DNA from: Compostimonas suwonensis
GTDB taxonomy: Bacteria; Actinomycetota; Actinomycetes; Actinomycetales; Microbacteriaceae
Direction: 5' to 3'
Assembly (NCBI RefSeq): GCF_002797855.1
Contig: NZ_PGFB01000003.1
Span: forward strand, 1 to 64,000
Length of the DNA: 64,000 nucleotides
The number at the start of each line of letters is the position of its first letter. Position 1 is the stretch's first letter. Positions 19,128 through 28,265 of this stretch are shown piece after piece. The notes beneath the pieces are model-generated. The model ran no database searches. It was not told the DNA's origin and was given only the letters and a program-made list of their open reading frames with translations. A program made the position numbers and the translations under genes.

Positions 19128-19349
19128 ATGGCCAAAAAAGACGGTGTCATCGAAATCGAAGGCTCTGTGGTCGAGGCTCTTCCCAACGCGATGTTTCGCG
19201 TTGAGTTGACCAACGGACACAAAGTTCTCGCCCACATCTCCGGCAAGATGCGTCAGCACTACATCCGCATTCTGCCCGAAGACCGGGTGATCGTAGAACT
19301 GAGCCCCTACGACTTGACCCGCGGCCGTATCGTCTACCGCTACAAGTAA
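19128..19349 (+). CDS. infA: Translation initiation factor IF-1
   Basis: 73 residues, the standard length, beginning [20 protein letters not shown] and ending [11 protein letters not shown]: the complete OB-fold. An in-frame TTG at 19110 would add six residues but homologues start at MAKKDG. It occupies the A-site region of the 30S during initiation. First gene of the alpha-type cluster. Confidence 0.97.
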   Translation: MAKKDGVIEIEGSVVEALPNAMFRVELTNGHKVLAHISGKMRQHYIRILPEDRVIVELSPYDLTRGRIVYRYK

Positions 19350-19437
19350 CGAGCGCTGAAAAGTAACGGCCCGCTCCCGCGTCCGAACCCGGACATCACG
19401 GCGAGCGGGTACGAAGACAGCGAATGAAGGAACAGCT

Positions 19438-19554
19438 ATGAAGGTCAAGCCCAGCGTCAAGCCCATGTGCGAGCACTGCCGCGTCATCCGCCGCAACGGC
19501 AATGTCATGGTCATCTGCAAGAACAACCCGCGCCACAAACAGCGTCAGGGCTAG
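19438..19554 (+). CDS. rpmJ: 50S ribosomal protein L36 (zinc-binding form)
   Basis: 38 residues: [20 protein letters not shown], then [16 protein letters not shown]. The zinc ribbon C-x2-C...C-x4-H is intact, so this is the C+ paralogue used when zinc is sufficient. An A/G-rich stretch (GAAGGAACAG) gives the RBS. Between infA and rpsM as in most actinobacteria. Confidence 0.96.
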   Translation: MKVKPSVKPMCEHCRVIRRNGNVMVICKNNPRHKQRQG

Positions 19555-19563
19555 ATCGTCGAC

Positions 19564-19590
19564 CGAGCCTGCCGGATGCCGGCGGGCTCG
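19564..19590 (+). other. 12-bp hairpin between rpmJ and rpsM
   Basis: CGAGCCTGCCGG, loop ATG, CCGGCGGGCTCG, with one G-T pair, starting 10 bp after the rpmJ stop. No T-tract. Two smaller stems follow: CCTGC-TCCG-GCAGG (19635-19648) and CCCGGG-N7-CCCGGG (19655-19673). It may set the ratio of the upstream and downstream genes; this is inference. Confidence 0.55.
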
Positions 19591-19719
19591 CTCCACGAGT
19601 GACAACTGAACACGAGATAACGGCACCGTCAGAACCTGCTCCGGCAGGGGACACCCCGGGTTGGAGGCCCGGGCACAGGCGCTGCTCCACACCTCCACTC
19701 ACCAACAGGAGAAGCCACA

Positions 19720-20094
19720 ATGGCACGTCTAGCAGGCGTAGACATTCCGCGCGACAAGCGCGTGGAAGTCGCATTGACGTACATCTACGGTGTCGGCCGC
19801 ACGAGGGCGCTCAAGACCCTCGCCGACACCTCCATCGACGGAAACATCCGAGTCAAGGACCTGAGCGACGACCAGCTCGTCGCCTTGCGTGACTACATCG
19901 AAGGCAACTACAAGGTAGAGGGCGACCTCCGCCGCGAGGTGGCCGCCGACATCCGCCGCAAGGTCGAGATCGGCAGCTACGAGGGCATCCGCCACCGCCG
20001 CGGCCTCCCCGTGCGCGGCCAGCGCACCAAGACCAACGCTCGCACCCGCAAGGGGCCGAAGCGCACCGTTGCCGGCAAGAAGAAGGCCCGATAG
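19720..20094 (+). CDS. rpsM: 30S ribosomal protein S13
   Basis: 124 residues, normal length: [34 protein letters not shown] and the tail [25 protein letters not shown] head protein contacting the P-site tRNA and L5. AGGAG upstream. Confidence 0.98.
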   Translation: MARLAGVDIPRDKRVEVALTYIYGVGRTRALKTLADTSIDGNIRVKDLSDDQLVALRDYIEGNYKVEGDLRREVAADIRRKVEIGSYEGIRHRRGLPVRGQRTKTNARTRKGPKRTVAGKKKAR

Positions 20095-20136
20095 CGAGCA
20101 CTGCTCGTATCGCCATAAAAGTTTTAGGAGAAAACA

Positions 20137-20535
20137 ATGGCAGCACCAAAATCGGCCGTTCGTAAGCCGCGCAAGAAAGAAAAGAAGAACATCGCTCTGG
20201 GCCAGGCCCACATCAAGAGCACGTTCAACAACACGATCGTCTCGATCACCGACACCACCGGTGCGGTCATCAGCTGGGCGTCGTCCGGTGGAGTCGGCTT
20301 CAAGGGTTCGCGCAAGTCGACCCCGTTCGCCGCTCAGCTCGCTGCGGAGTCGGCTGCCCGCCAGGCTCAGGAGCACGGCATGAAGAAGGTCGACGTCTTC
20401 GTCAAGGGGCCGGGCTCCGGTCGCGAGACCGCGATCCGCTCGCTTCAGGCCGCAGGCCTCGAGGTCGGCTCGATCAACGACGTCACCCCGCAGGCGCACA
20501 ACGGATGCCGCCCGCCGAAGCGTCGCCGCGTCTGA
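20137..20535 (+). CDS. rpsK: 30S ribosomal protein S11
   Basis: 132 residues. It contains [39 protein letters not shown] and the C-terminal [19 protein letters not shown] platform protein near the mRNA exit channel. TTAGGAG precedes the ATG. Confidence 0.98.
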   Translation: MAAPKSAVRKPRKKEKKNIALGQAHIKSTFNNTIVSITDTTGAVISWASSGGVGFKGSRKSTPFAAQLAAESAARQAQEHGMKKVDVFVKGPGSGRETAIRSLQAAGLEVGSINDVTPQAHNGCRPPKRRRV

Positions 20536-20546
20536 CCTTTCGCGTT

Positions 20547-20622
20547 GACCGCCGGCCGATCCGCCGGTGATCGGGCTCGTCGAATCCGACGAGCCCCGTC
20601 ACCGTACGACCGGCCGGCGGTC
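20547..20622. repeat. Nested long hairpin between rpsK and rpoA
   Basis: Outer arms GACCGCCGGCCG (20547-20558) and CGGCCGGCGGTC (20611-20622) are perfect. Inside them CGGTGA (20565-20570) pairs with TCACCG (20599-20604), and the innermost stem GGGCTCGTCG-AATC-CGACGAGCCC (20573-20596) is also perfect. It starts 11 bp after the rpsK stop and may act as an attenuator between the S11 and alpha-subunit genes. Confidence 0.75.
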
Positions 20623-20683
20623 GATGGTCACGTTCTCTACACAACTCCATAGATAGCCGGGCCAGCCACCCGGTCGCCAACGC

Positions 20684-20705
20684 AAGTGTCATATAGCGGA
20701 CACTT
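20684..20705 (+). other. Small hairpin before rpoA RBS
   Basis: AAGTGTC, loop ATATAGCG, GACACTT. It ends 5 nt before the AAAGGA of rpoA, so it could influence translation start. Confidence 0.45.
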
Positions 20706-20723
20706 AGCCGAAAGGAATCAACA

Positions 20724-21713
20724 GTGCTTATTGCACAGCGTCCAACGCTCACCGAAGAGAACATTTCGGAGTTCCGTTCGCGGTTCGTCATCGAGCCGCT
20801 CGAGCCGGGTTTCGGTTACACCCTCGGTAACTCGCTTCGCCGGACCCTCCTGTCCTCGATCCCCGGTGCAGCTGTGACGAGCATCCGCATCGACGGCGTG
20901 CTCCACGAATTCAGCACCGTCCCTGGTGTCAAAGAAGACGTCACGGAGATCATCCTCAACATCAAGGGCCTCGTCGTCTCGAGCGAGCACGACGAGCCCA
21001 TCACGGCCTACCTGCGCAAGCAGGGCGCCGGCGAGGTCACCGCTGCCGACATCTCTGCTCCTGCGGGCGTCGAGATCCACAACCCCGAGCTCGTGATCGC
21101 GACGCTCAACGACAAGGCGAAGTTCGAGCTCGAGCTCACGATCGAGCGCGGCCGCGGATACGTGTCGGCCACGCAGAACCGCAACGAGTTCAGCGAAGCC
21201 GGTCAGATCCCGATCGACTCGATCTACTCGCCCGTGCTCAAGGTCACCTACCGCGTCGAGGCGACGCGTGCCGGTGAGCGCACCGACTTCGACCGTCTTG
21301 TGGTCGACGTCGAGTCGAAGCCGGCGATCACCCCGCGCGACGCCATCGCCTCGGCCGGCCGCACCCTCACCGAGCTCTTCGGTCTCGCCCGCGAGCTCAA
21401 CAACGCGGCCGAGGGCATCGAGATCGGCCCCGCGCCGGTCGACGCCGTGCTGAGCTCCGAGCTCTCGATCCCGATCGAAGATCTCGACCTCTCGGTGCGC
21501 TCGTACAACTGCCTCAAGCGCGAGGGCATCAACAACGTCAGTGAACTGGTCGCCCTCTCGGAGACGCAGCTCATGAACATCCGCAACTTCGGTCAGAAGT
21601 CGGTGGATGAGGTCAAGGACAAGCTCACCGAGCTCGGCCTGTCGCTCAAGGACTCCGTTCCCGGCTTCGACGGGGCGCACTTCTACAGCGGCTACGACGA
21701 CGAGAACATCTAA
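20724..21713 (+). CDS. rpoA: RNA polymerase alpha subunit
   Basis: 329 residues from GTG 20724 with AAAGGA upstream. The N-terminal assembly domain contains [21 protein letters not shown]; the C-terminal domain has [20 protein letters not shown] and [16 protein letters not shown], the helix-hairpin-helix surface for UP elements and activators. Full length. Fifth gene of the cluster. Confidence 0.98.
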   Translation: MLIAQRPTLTEENISEFRSRFVIEPLEPGFGYTLGNSLRRTLLSSIPGAAVTSIRIDGVLHEFSTVPGVKEDVTEIILNIKGLVVSSEHDEPITAYLRKQGAGEVTAADISAPAGVEIHNPELVIATLNDKAKFELELTIERGRGYVSATQNRNEFSEAGQIPIDSIYSPVLKVTYRVEATRAGERTDFDRLVVDVESKPAITPRDAIASAGRTLTELFGLARELNNAAEGIEIGPAPVDAVLSSELSIPIEDLDLSVRSYNCLKREGINNVSELVALSETQLMNIRNFGQKSVDEVKDKLTELGLSLKDSVPGFDGAHFYSGYDDENI

Positions 21714-21763
21714 GGCTCGTCGCAAGACGGCTAACCGACATTTGACACTGGAGATTCACTAAC

Positions 21764-22351
21764 ATGCCAAAGCCAACCAAGGGCCCCCGCCTCGGAGGCG
21801 GTCCTGCTCACGAGCGACTCCTGCTCGCCAACCTGGCTGCTGCCCTTTTCACGCACAAGAGCATCAAGACCACGGAGACGAAGGCCAAGCGACTGCGCCC
21901 CGTCGCCGAGCGTCTGGTGACCTTCGCGAAGCGCGGCGACCTGCACGCTCGTCGTCGTGCGCTCGCGATCATCGGCGACAAGTCGGTCATCCACGAGCTC
22001 TTCACCGAGATCGCTCCGCTCGTCGCGGAGCGTGAGGGCGGCTACACCCGCATCACGAAGCTCGGCTTCCGCAAGGGAGACAACGCCTCGATGGTGCAGA
22101 TCGAGCTCGTTCTCGAGCCCGTCACCCCCAAGGTGAAGCGTTCGAGCACCTCGAAGGCCGCTCCGGCTGCTGAGCCCGTCGCCGACGCGGCCGAGGTCGA
22201 GGAGACCGAGACCGTCGAGGCCTCCGAGCCCATCGCCGAGGAGGAGACCACCGAGGCCGCCGCCGAGGTCGAGTCCGACGCGGCCGAGAAGGCCGACGAC
22301 GCGGCCGCCGAGCCCGCGGCAGACGCCGAGAAGGCCGACGACGCCAAGTAA
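21764..22351 (+). CDS. rplQ: 50S ribosomal protein L17 with acidic/Ala-rich tail
   Basis: 195 residues. The first 125 are normal L17: [26 protein letters not shown]-type assembly region [20 protein letters not shown] and [21 protein letters not shown]. The remaining 70 or so are Glu/Ala/Asp-rich (for example [20 protein letters not shown]), opposite in charge to the L15 extension. Last gene before a strong terminator. Confidence 0.97.
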   Translation: MPKPTKGPRLGGGPAHERLLLANLAAALFTHKSIKTTETKAKRLRPVAERLVTFAKRGDLHARRRALAIIGDKSVIHELFTEIAPLVAEREGGYTRITKLGFRKGDNASMVQIELVLEPVTPKVKRSSTSKAAPAAEPVADAAEVEETETVEASEPIAEEETTEAAAEVESDAAEKADDAAAEPAADAEKADDAK

Positions 22352-22367
22352 AGCACCTGCACACCGG

Positions 22368-22405
22368 AAAGCCCCGGCCGTCGTCGCGACGGCCGGGGCT
22401 TTTTT
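22368..22405 (+). terminator. Intrinsic terminator after rplQ
   Basis: The stem AAAGCCCCGGCCGTCG (22368-22383), loop TCG, and its complement are followed by TTTTTT. A textbook terminator, ending the infA-rplQ operon. Confidence 0.95.
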
Positions 22406-22542
22406 GTGCCCTTCGCCAGCCTGGCTGCAGGAAGGCGTGATCGAGGTCGCGGGGCCGGGGCGAGGCCGGCATCCGTGTCGTGGATTTCGCGCCCGAGCGG
22501 GCCGAGGCGACACAGCTGCCCCCCAACGACGCGTTTCGGGCG

Positions 22543-22602
22543 GGCACGTGAAAGTCTCGCGGGCACGTGACTTTCCGGGTGCCCCCGGGCTTTTCACGTG
22601 CC
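22543..22602. repeat. Interrupted palindrome, 60 bp, with ACGTGA motifs
   Basis: GGCACGTGAAA (22543-22553) is inverted as TTTCACGTGCC (22592-22602); inside, GGGCAC (22561-22566) pairs with GTGCCC (22579-22584). It lies 19 bp past the stop of the minus-strand acyltransferase. The rest of 22406-22621 shows no gene. Confidence 0.7.
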
Positions 22603-22621
22603 GCGAGGCGCCGGATGATTT

Positions 22622-24658
22622 TTAGCCGGCGGTTGAGGGCGTGAAGGCGTCGAGGGGGGCCGCATGCTGCTTCTCTTGCGCGAGCCGGGCGAGGGCGTCG
22701 CTCACGGCGTTCGCGTAGATCTGCCCACCCGTGGGGCCGGGGTGGATCTGGTCTTCGGAGAGCAGGTCGAGGTGACCCGCGATCGCTGTGCTCCAGTCGG
22801 CGCACGCGACGTTCGTGTAGGCGATGTCGAAATTGCCCAGAGTCTGGTTGACCACGGGAACCCAGTCGCGGGGGGCGAAGGCGTTCACGAGCACGATCTC
22901 GCGGTCGGGGCCGGCGATCGCGCGGATCCGCTCCAGGCCGTCGTTGGAGACGAGTCCGTTGGTGCCCAGACCGATCAGGATCACCGGGCGCAGGGCTCCC
23001 TGGTCGCTCAGCGCCTGGACGATGTCGGGCGCCTCGGAGAACTGCCGGGAGACGGTGGCGTCGATCGCGATGCCGGGGAAGGTGCTCTGGAGCTCGGGGG
23101 CCGAGGCCAGCATGACCGAGTCGCCGATCGCCGTGATCTGGTCGCCCGAGGGAATGGTCACGGCCGGGGCGGGAGGCGCCGGGGGTGTGGTCGGGTCGGT
23201 GGGGGCGTTCGGGGCCGCGGGCTCGGGCGGGGTCGTCGGGGCCGGATCGGCGTCGGCGGGCGGGGCCGGGGTCTCGGTCACGGCCGGAGCCTGCGTCGGC
23301 CCCGGGCTCGCGAGCGCGGCGAGGCCCCTCTCGATGTTCTGCTGCGCGCTCGAGACGCGCGGCGCGGAGGCGAGCGCTGCGGCTGAGCCGGCCAGGAGGA
23401 GCGTCACGACGACGGCGACCCCCGCGACGATCCGGCGGCGCACGCGTGCCGAGCGCACCGGCGCCATGGCGCGGCGCGCGGCCTCCCGGAAGCCCAGCCG
23501 TCGGATGGGCCGCTCGATGTACCGGTAGGAGAGGAAGGCCACGGGCACGAAGACGACGAGCGTCAGGACCCCCACGAGCACGCTGCGCGGTGTTCCCGGG
23601 AGGGCGGGCAGCACGGCCGCGACGATCACGAAGACGGGCCAGTGCCAGAGGTAGAGCCCGTAGGAGCGTTCTCCGAGGTAGCGCAGGGGTGCGACATCCA
23701 GCCACCGGCCCAGCCGCCGCCCCGACTGGATGCCCGACCAGATGAGCACGACGGTGAGCACGCTCACGATCGGCAGGCCGCCGTGATAGGTGAAGGTCGC
23801 CGTGTCGTGGAGCAGGGCGGCGAAGGTCACGAGACCGAGGAGCGCGGCGATCCCGATGACGGGCGACCACCTCTCGATGACGGGCAGGAGCCGCCGGGCC
23901 CGGGCGGGGTCTCGGGGGAGCTGGGACGAGTGGGCGAGGGCCAGCGCGGCGCCGAGCATAAGCCCGAAGCTGTGGGTCTCGGTGCCGAAGTAGACCCGGG
24001 TCGCATCCGTTCCGGGAACGTAGAGCAGCCACATCGCGGCGGCGGATGCCACGGCGAGGCCCACGACGACGATCAGGGTGATGACCGAGCGCCGGCGGCC
24101 TCCGTCGCGGCGCAGCAGGAGCAGCAGGAGGAGGGCGAGCGGCCAGAGCACGTAGAACTGCTCCTCGACGGCGAGCGACCACAGGTTGCGGAAGAGCTCG
24201 GGCGCCGTGAGCGCGAAATAGCTGCCGTCGGAGGCGATCGCCAGCCAGTTGTAGCTGAAGGTCGCGGCGCCGAGCACCTGCCAGTCGAGGCCGACGAGCA
24301 CGTCGCCGCCGACGACCCAGGCGAAGGTGCAGCAGACGAGCAGGAGCACGCCGATCGCCGGCACGAGCCGCAGGAAACGGCGCCACCAGAACGAGCGCAG
24401 CGCGACCCGCCCGGTGCGCACGCGCTCGTCGATGAGCAGGCTCGTGATGAGGAAGCCGCTCACGACGAAGAAGACGTCGACCCCGATGAACCCGCCCGGC
24501 AGGAAGCCCGGGAAGAGGTGGTAGACGACGACCGCGATGACCGCGAGCGCGCGCAGCCCGTCGAGGCCCGCGTAGCGCGGCCGCCCCGCGCGCGCGTCGG
24601 AGAGCGCGGCCGCCGTCGCGGTCGGGGCTGGCGCAGGGGAGTCGGTCTGTGTCGTCAT
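22622..24658 (-). CDS. OafA/YrhL-type membrane acyltransferase with SGNH domain
   Basis: 678 residues. The N-terminal acyltransferase-3 domain (about residues 25-400) has the start motif YAGLDGLRALAVIAVVVYHL with the conserved His, GVDVFFVVSGFLITSLL, and about ten to eleven membrane segments. A Pro/Ala/Thr-rich linker leads to an extracytoplasmic SGNH-like hydrolase domain: GDSVML, GTNG and DQIHPGPTGG. Such proteins O-acetylate peptidoglycan or surface glycans outside the membrane (OatA-like). The acceptor cannot be told. A single gene on the minus strand between two ribosomal blocks. Confidence 0.9.
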   Translation of the reverse strand: MTTQTDSPAPAPTATAAALSDARAGRPRYAGLDGLRALAVIAVVVYHLFPGFLPGGFIGVDVFFVVSGFLITSLLIDERVRTGRVALRSFWWRRFLRLVPAIGVLLLVCCTFAWVVGGDVLVGLDWQVLGAATFSYNWLAIASDGSYFALTAPELFRNLWSLAVEEQFYVLWPLALLLLLLLRRDGGRRRSVITLIVVVGLAVASAAAMWLLYVPGTDATRVYFGTETHSFGLMLGAALALAHSSQLPRDPARARRLLPVIERWSPVIGIAALLGLVTFAALLHDTATFTYHGGLPIVSVLTVVLIWSGIQSGRRLGRWLDVAPLRYLGERSYGLYLWHWPVFVIVAAVLPALPGTPRSVLVGVLTLVVFVPVAFLSYRYIERPIRRLGFREAARRAMAPVRSARVRRRIVAGVAVVVTLLLAGSAAALASAPRVSSAQQNIERGLAALASPGPTQAPAVTETPAPPADADPAPTTPPEPAAPNAPTDPTTPPAPPAPAVTIPSGDQITAIGDSVMLASAPELQSTFPGIAIDATVSRQFSEAPDIVQALSDQGALRPVILIGLGTNGLVSNDGLERIRAIAGPDREIVLVNAFAPRDWVPVVNQTLGNFDIAYTNVACADWSTAIAGHLDLLSEDQIHPGPTGGQIYANAVSDALARLAQEKQHAAPLDAFTPSTAG

Positions 24659-24713
24659 GTTTTCGTGAGGTGCAGTAGGTGCCCGACAACGATAACTCCC
24701 CGCACCTGCCGCC

Positions 24714-24719
24714 TAGACT
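24714..24719 (+). promoter_or_regulatory. -10 element of truA (leaderless type)
   Basis: TAGACT ends 8 nt before GTG 24728, with no RBS between. Confidence 0.5.
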
Positions 24720-24727
24720 ATTCACCC

Positions 24728-25708
24728 GTGGCGGGTGTGATGATGGTCGAGAATTCGCAGGAGCCGGTGCGTTTCCGGCTCGATCTGTCGTATGACGGCT
24801 CCGATTTCACGGGCTGGTCGCGCCAGCCGGGGCTGCGCACGGTGCAGGGCACGCTCGAGGAGGCCCTCGAGACGATCTTCCGCCGCCATCCGCCGGCCCC
24901 GCGGCTCGTGGTCGCCGGGCGAACGGATGCCGGTGTGCACGCGGCCGCGCAGGTCGCCCACGTCGAGCTCACCCGCCAACAGCTCGCCGCGCTCGTCAAG
25001 CCCAGCCGTGGGCACCGGGAGACGGCGGTCAGCTCGGATCCGGAGGTGCAGCTGCTGCGCAGGGTCAACGGCGTGCTGGGCGCGGTCAGCGACATCGTCG
25101 TGCACAGGGCGCGCATCGCCCCCGAGGGCTTCGACGCACGTTTCTCGGCGGTCTGGCGCCGCTACGAGTACCGCATCGCCGACGCGGTCGCGCATCGCGA
25201 CCCGCTGCAGCGGCACCGCACCTACTGGCACCACCTGCCTCTCGACGTCGAGGCGATGGATGCCACGGCCGCGAGTCTCGTCGGGCTCCACGACTTCCGC
25301 GCCTACTGCAAACCGCGCGAGGGCGCGACGACCATCCGCACGCTGCAGGACTTCCGCTGGCGGCGCGACGAGGACGGCACGATCGTGGCCTTCCTGCAGG
25401 CCGACGCCTTCTGCCACAGCATGGTGCGAGCGCTCGTGGGGGCCTGCGTGTCGGTCGGAGAGGGCAAGCTGCCCGCGCAGGAGCTCACCCGGCTGCTCGA
25501 GCAGCGCGAACGCGACAACGAGTTCAAGGTCATGCCCGCTCGGGGCCTGACCCTCATCCGTGTCGGCTATCCGGAGGACGGCCTGCTGAGGTTCCGCGCA
25601 GAGCAGACGCGCGCGCGGCGACGGCTCGACGGCGAGGCCGAGGCGGAGGGCGCGGTCGAGCCGAGTGCCGCGGACGACGGCACGGCCGGGTCGAGCGCTG
25701 CAGTTTGA
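24728..25708 (+). CDS. truA: tRNA pseudouridine(38-40) synthase TruA
   Basis: 326 residues from GTG 24728. The catalytic Asp lies in VVAGRTDAGVHAAAQVAHVE; other signatures are RLDLSYDGSDFTGWSRQPG and DAFCHSMVRALVGACVSVGEG. It modifies the anticodon stem. The start could also be ATG 24740 or 24743; GTG 24728 is chosen because it lies 8 nt after the -10-like TAGACT. Many residues are added between HVE and the following DARFSAVWRRYEYRI, as in other actinobacteria. The stop overlaps the rplM -35. Confidence 0.94.
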   Translation: MAGVMMVENSQEPVRFRLDLSYDGSDFTGWSRQPGLRTVQGTLEEALETIFRRHPPAPRLVVAGRTDAGVHAAAQVAHVELTRQQLAALVKPSRGHRETAVSSDPEVQLLRRVNGVLGAVSDIVVHRARIAPEGFDARFSAVWRRYEYRIADAVAHRDPLQRHRTYWHHLPLDVEAMDATAASLVGLHDFRAYCKPREGATTIRTLQDFRWRRDEDGTIVAFLQADAFCHSMVRALVGACVSVGEGKLPAQELTRLLEQRERDNEFKVMPARGLTLIRVGYPEDGLLRFRAEQTRARRRLDGEAEAEGAVEPSAADDGTAGSSAAV

Positions 25709-25734
25709 CCGGGTCGCCGCCTGTGGCCTAGTAT
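25705..25734 (+). promoter_or_regulatory. rplM-rpsI promoter
   Basis: TTGACC (25705-25710), 18 bp, TAGTAT (25729-25734), overlapping the end of truA. The decamer TTTGGTGTCT follows at 25740-25749, five bases after the -10, exactly as in the infA promoter. Confidence 0.75.
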
Positions 25735-25739
25735 GGACG

Positions 25740-25875
25740 TTTGGTGTCTGCGCCACGCGCGGCACTCGAAGTTGAGCCCTCCACCGCCGGTGTTACCGAG
25801 ATGTTTTTCTCGCGAACACGACAGGGAGCGGGATTCACGAACACCTCATTTCGAACTCAAGGAAGCAGCACTACT
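25740..25875 (+). promoter_or_regulatory. rplM 5' leader
   Basis: About 135 nt of untranslated leader with the stem CGAGA-TGTTTT-TCTCG (25799-25814) and a CACCGCCGGTG palindrome just upstream. An in-frame ATG at 25801 lies within the stem but homologues start later. An L13-type autoregulatory leader is possible; I cannot match it to a known class. Confidence 0.45.
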
Positions 25876-26322
25876 GTGACGCGCACATATTCCCCTAAGG
25901 CCGGCGAGATCCAGCGTGACTGGGTCGTCATCGACGCGACCGACGTCATCCTCGGCCGCCTCGCAAGCCACGCCGCGATCCTCCTTCGCGGCAAGCACAA
26001 GCCGACGTTCGCGCCCCACCTCGACAGCGGGGACTTCGTCATCATCATCAACGCGGAGAAGGTCGCCCTCACGGGAGCCAAGCTCGAGCAGAAGAAGGCC
26101 TACCGCCACTCGGGTTACCCGGGAGGCCTCAAGGCCGTCACCTACTCGGAGCTCCTCGAGAAGAACCCGACCCGCGCGGTCGAGAAGGCCGTTCGGGGCA
26201 TGCTGCCCAAGAACTCGATCGGTCGTGCTCAGCTCACCAAACTCAAGGTCTACGTCGGCCCGGAGCACCCGCACGGCGCACAGCAGCCCAAGCAGTACAC
26301 CCTCGACCAGGTCGCCCAGTAA
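25876..26322 (+). CDS. rplM: 50S ribosomal protein L13
   Basis: 148 residues from GTG 25876, beginning [20 protein letters not shown] and containing [44 protein letters not shown] and [16 protein letters not shown]. Usual length. A longer in-frame reading from 25741 or 25801 would add non-conserved residues. An early 50S assembly protein, cotranscribed with rpsI. Confidence 0.97.
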   Translation: MTRTYSPKAGEIQRDWVVIDATDVILGRLASHAAILLRGKHKPTFAPHLDSGDFVIIINAEKVALTGAKLEQKKAYRHSGYPGGLKAVTYSELLEKNPTRAVEKAVRGMLPKNSIGRAQLTKLKVYVGPEHPHGAQQPKQYTLDQVAQ

Positions 26323-26360
26323 GCGTCCGGCGCCAGACTTTCAGATAAGGAATCACAATC

Positions 26361-26846
26361 GTGGCGAAGATCGCAGACCAGATTGACGCGGCTCCGGAGA
26401 GCTACTCGACGGAGACCCCGGCCGAGGTCGCACCCAAGACCCCCCGCGCCGTCCTCAACGTCCCCGGCGCAGCCGTGGGCCGACGCAAGCAGGCCATCGC
26501 CCGCGTGCGCCTCATCCCCGGTTCGGGAACCATCACGGTCAACGGCCGTGAGTTCGCGGACTACTTCCCGAACAAGCTGCACCAGCAGCTCATCACCGAC
26601 CCGTTCACGGTGCTCGACCTCATCGGCAGCTACGACGTGATCGCCCGCATCACCGGAGGCGGCCCCTCGGGCCAGGCCGGTGCACTGCGTCTCGGCATCT
26701 CCCGTGCGCTCAACGAGATCGACGAGGAGAACAACCGCGCCACGCTCAAGAAGGCGGGCTTCCTCAGCCGCGACGCTCGCGTCAAGGAGCGCAAGAAGGC
26801 CGGTCTCAAGAAGGCTCGCAAGGCTCCGCAGTTCTCGAAGCGCTAG
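26361..26846 (+). CDS. rpsI: 30S ribosomal protein S9
   Basis: 161 residues from GTG 26361. A 35-residue N-terminal extension precedes [20 protein letters not shown]. Conserved elements include [21 protein letters not shown] and the C-terminal tail [12 protein letters not shown], whose last Arg contacts the P-site anticodon. Confidence 0.98.
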   Translation: MAKIADQIDAAPESYSTETPAEVAPKTPRAVLNVPGAAVGRRKQAIARVRLIPGSGTITVNGREFADYFPNKLHQQLITDPFTVLDLIGSYDVIARITGGGPSGQAGALRLGISRALNEIDEENNRATLKKAGFLSRDARVKERKKAGLKKARKAPQFSKR

Positions 26847-26873
26847 TCGCGCTCCGGGTACAGACTGCGCTCC

Positions 26874-28220
26874 ATGGCACGTCTTTTCGGCACGGACGGT
26901 GTCCGTGGCCTTGCCAACCGCGACATCACGGCTGAGCTGTCGCTCGGCCTCGCGCAAGCGGCCGCCCAGATCCTGGGTGCGTCCGCTCGCGAGGCCGGGC
27001 GGCGCCCCGTCGCGGTGCTCGCACGCGACCCCCGCATCTCCGGCGAGTTCATCTCGGCCGCGGTGGCGGCGGGGCTCGCCAGCTCGGGGGTCGACGTTCT
27101 CGAGGCCGGCGTCCTGCCGACCCCGGCCGCCGCGTTCCTCATCGCCGACGTCGGCGCCGACTTCGGCGTGATGATCTCGGCGTCGCACAACTCCGCGCCC
27201 GACAACGGCATCAAGTTCTTCGCCCACGGCGGCACCAAGCTCCCCGACGAGCTGGAGGACGAGATCGAGGCGGCCCTCGCGGGCGAGAAGCTCGCTCCCG
27301 TCGGCGGCGAGGTCGGGCGCATCCGCCGTTTCTCCGACGCCGAGGACCGCTACATCGTCCACCTGCTCGGAAGCCTTCCGCATCGTCTCGACGGCCTGCA
27401 CGTCGTCATCGACTGCGCCCACGGCGCGGCCGCCGGCGTCTCGCCCGAGGCCTTCTCGGTCGCGGGCGCCAAGGTCACCGTCATCGGCAACGACCCCGAC
27501 GGTATGAACATCAACGACGGTGTCGGATCGACGCACCTCGACTCGCTCGCGGCGGCCGTCGTCATCCACGGGGCCGACCTCGGCATCGCGCACGACGGCG
27601 ACGCCGACCGCTGCCTGGCCGTCGACGGCCAGGGCAACATCATCGACGGCGATCAGATCATGGCGATCCTCGCCGTCTCGATGGCCGAACGCGGTGTGCT
27701 CAAAGACCGCACGCTCGTCGCGACCGTGATGAGCAACCTCGGCCTGCGGGTCGCGATGGCCGAGAACGACATCACGATGCTCGAGACGCGGGTGGGCGAC
27801 CGCTACGTGCTCGAGGCCATGAACGAGAAGGACTTCTCCCTCGGCGGCGAGCAGTCGGGGCACGTCATCATGCGGGCCTTCGCGACGACGGGCGACGGCA
27901 TCCTCACGGGGCTGCACCTCGCGAGCGAGCTGGCCCGCACCGGCAAGACCCTCGGCGAGCTCGCCTCGGTGATGTCGGTGTACCCGCAGATCCTCGTGAA
28001 CGTGCCGGGCGTCGACAAGAGCGGCGTCGAGACCGACGAGGTCATCGCCCAGGCCGTGCGCGACGCGGAGGCCGAGCTCGGCGACACCGGTCGGGTGCTG
28101 CTGCGCCCGTCGGGCACCGAGCCCCTCGTACGGGTCATGGTGGAGGCCGCCGACCAGCACACGGCCGACCGTCTCGCGCACGAGCTCGCCGGCATCGTGC
28201 GGGAACGGCACTCGCTCTGA
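26874..28220 (+). CDS. glmM: Phosphoglucosamine mutase
   Basis: 448 residues, usual length. The phosphorylated serine is Ser104 in [16 protein letters not shown], the magnesium loop is [12 protein letters not shown], the sugar-binding loop is GGEQSGHVI and the phosphate-binding loop is [15 protein letters not shown]. It converts GlcN-6-P to GlcN-1-P for UDP-GlcNAc. GlmS, which makes its substrate, lies 2 kb downstream. AGACT 7 nt before the ATG hints at a leaderless start. Confidence 0.97.
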   Translation: MARLFGTDGVRGLANRDITAELSLGLAQAAAQILGASAREAGRRPVAVLARDPRISGEFISAAVAAGLASSGVDVLEAGVLPTPAAAFLIADVGADFGVMISASHNSAPDNGIKFFAHGGTKLPDELEDEIEAALAGEKLAPVGGEVGRIRRFSDAEDRYIVHLLGSLPHRLDGLHVVIDCAHGAAAGVSPEAFSVAGAKVTVIGNDPDGMNINDGVGSTHLDSLAAAVVIHGADLGIAHDGDADRCLAVDGQGNIIDGDQIMAILAVSMAERGVLKDRTLVATVMSNLGLRVAMAENDITMLETRVGDRYVLEAMNEKDFSLGGEQSGHVIMRAFATTGDGILTGLHLASELARTGKTLGELASVMSVYPQILVNVPGVDKSGVETDEVIAQAVRDAEAELGDTGRVLLRPSGTEPLVRVMVEAADQHTADRLAHELAGIVRERHSL

Positions 28221-28252
28221 GCCGTCGCGCGTGCCCCTGAGCCCCGTGCCCC

Positions 28253-28258
28253 TAAGCT
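28253..28258 (+). promoter_or_regulatory. -10 element of DNA methyltransferase gene
   Basis: TAAGCT ends 7 nt before GTG 28266; no Shine-Dalgarno. Confidence 0.5.
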
Positions 28259-28265
28259 CGTTGAC

